Shown here piece after piece: positions 4,345-5,194 of a stretch of DNA of 5,194 nucleotides. Source of the stretch: Candidatus Aenigmatarchaeota archaeon (GTDB taxonomy: Archaea; Aenigmatarchaeota; Aenigmatarchaeia; QMZP01); NCBI GenBank assembly GCA_017609225.1, contig JAFCEK010000057.1, positions 1-5,194 of the forward strand, given 5' to 3'. Under the pieces are notes generated by a model, which made no database searches, had not been told where the DNA came from, and saw only the letters and a program-made list of their open reading frames with translations. The stretch's first letter is position 1. Every line of letters starts with the position of its first letter. A program made the translations under genes and the position numbers.

Positions 4345-5194
4345 TTATTGTTCCCCTGCTCTTAAATAATTCCTCTGCCTGAACATTTTCTGTGACATCA
4401 AATGTTTAAATGTTCTCTCATAAACATCCTTTACAACAAGCATCTCCCTTTCAGGTCCAAGTGTTATCATTCCTATGGGAATTCCTGTCATTCTGGTTAT
4501 AGTGAAAAGATAATCCTTCATTCCTTCCGGAAGGGCATCAAATCCGTCATCCACTGCCCTCATCCTGTCTTCTTCATCCATTCTCTCCCAGCCAAATGTT
4601 CTTGTATAGTAAACGGGTTCACCATCTTTATTAAAAAATTTGGTTTTTTTACCCTCTACACTATAGGCATAGGCAACCCTGAATGGTATACCGTCCAGGA
4701 CATCAAGTTTTGTAACAGCTATTTCATCAACACCATTTACATCCGAGGAGTATAGAGCAACTACCATGTCAGGATATCCTATCCTTCTTGGTCTCCTTGT
4801 CGTTGTCCCGAATTCAAATCCCTTTCTTCTGATATATCTGTCAAGCTGATTACCGTCTCCGTTTAGTGCTGCCTCAATCTCCTTATCACTCATAACTACA
4901 GGTTTACCATCCTCTTGCAGCATATCACCGGCTACAGTGTCATAATCAGCCATCTCTGTTGGAAATTCGCCTTTACCAACCCTGGTTGGATATGCCTTCA
5001 GCACACCTATAACAGTGTTGATTTGTCTGTGATTTATGCCAAAGCTTCTCATAATGCCTGCTATTGTTGGGTTTGATGATGTAACTGTGGGATAGGTTCC
5101 CAGATCAATGTCAAGCATTGTACCCTGGGCGCCTTCAAAAATTATTCTTTTATTCCTTCTGATTAGTCCCCATATTAGTTCTCTCGTATTTTTT
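4345..5194 (-). CDS. purA: Adenylosuccinate synthetase, C-terminal part (start outside window)
   Basis: This enzyme joins IMP and aspartate with GTP to make adenylosuccinate, the first committed step from IMP to AMP, in the cytosol. The 282 visible residues stay open to the window edge. The N-terminal GTP-binding part with the GDEGKGK loop lies beyond it. Visible family motifs are FEGAQGTMLDID (residues 19-30 of the fragment), GTYPTVTSSN (32-41), KAYPTRVGKGEFPTEM (66-81), the IMP/aspartate loop FEFGTTTRRPRR (126-137), TKLDVLDG for guanine recognition (161-168), and GPEREMLVVKD near the end (246-256). Two oddities stand out. About 44 residues separate PTEM from FEFG where bacterial enzymes have about 15. 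The usual glycine of TTGRxRR is arginine here, although the two functional arginines remain. The chain also runs about 25 residues past the normal end (E. coli PurA stops shortly after the matching MILRD). The ATG at 5118 lies inside the conserved GAQGT-LDID motif and is not the true start. Confidence 0.97.
   Translation of the reverse strand, partial: KNTRELIWGLIRRNKRIIFEGAQGTMLDIDLGTYPTVTSSNPTIAGIMRSFGINHRQINTVIGVLKAYPTRVGKGEFPTEMADYDTVAGDMLQEDGKPVVMSDKEIEAALNGDGNQLDRYIRRKGFEFGTTTRRPRRIGYPDMVVALYSSDVNGVDEIAVTKLDVLDGIPFRVAYAYSVEGKKTKFFNKDGEPVYYTRTFGWERMDEEDRMRAVDDGFDALPEGMKDYLFTITRMTGIPIGMITLGPEREMLVVKDVYERTFKHLMSQKMFRQRNYLRAGEQ

Noticed and set aside
4402..4755. Plus-strand open frame of 117 codons opposite purA
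   Set aside because: It is antisense to conserved PurA coding sequence and has no family features or plausible ribosome-binding context.
5116..5118. ATG as the purA start
   Set aside because: It falls inside the GAQGT-LDID motif, and the frame stays open with clear PurA sequence upstream to the window edge, so the gene is simply cut by the window.
1..5194. CRISPR array, insertion sequence, or transfer signature
   Set aside because: No regularly spaced direct repeats, transposase or terminal inverted repeats were seen; all genes run in one direction with ordinary archaeal content.

Overview
The window looks like a piece of an archaeal chromosome. The evidence is a two-ring Cdc48/VAT-type AAA+ ATPase with aromatic pore loops in both rings, a BRE/TATA-type promoter, Shine-Dalgarno sites of the GAGGTG type, and tightly packed small genes. 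Arginine is mostly AGA/AGG and the G+C content is moderate by eye. I cannot name the lineage; a DPANN-type or euryarchaeal genome would fit, but this is inference. Every gene I can support lies on the minus strand, so transcription runs from the right end of the window to the left.

Layout in transcription order: (1) the 3' two-thirds or so of purA (adenylosuccinate synthetase), entering from the right edge, followed 6 nt later by a small zinc-ribbon protein. A T6 tract just after the zinc-ribbon stop is a likely terminator. (2) A short intergenic region (3975-4068) with a good BRE/TATA element and, just downstream of it near the predicted transcription start, a perfect 7+7 bp inverted repeat that looks like an operator. 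(3) A four-gene cluster: an unrecognised charged small protein of about 59 aa, a winged-helix DNA-binding protein of 82-89 aa, an unrecognised small protein of 67 aa, and cdc48 (762 aa). The winged-helix gene overlaps the 67-aa gene by ATGA, and the stop codon of the 67-aa gene lies inside the Shine-Dalgarno of cdc48. (4) A 74-nt gap with a weak promoter candidate, then a MEMO-family protein (AmmeMemoRadiSam component B). (5) 127 nt at the left edge without a gene that I can support.

Working picture: purA and the zinc ribbon form one transcription unit of purine synthesis plus a protein of unknown role. The second unit couples a putative DNA-binding regulator and two small proteins to the main archaeal unfoldase Cdc48. 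The operator-like palindrome at the head of that unit and the regulator inside it suggest autoregulated control of Cdc48. The 67-aa protein, translated immediately before cdc48, is the best candidate for an undescribed Cdc48 partner. That is inference from gene order; no function can be read from its sequence.
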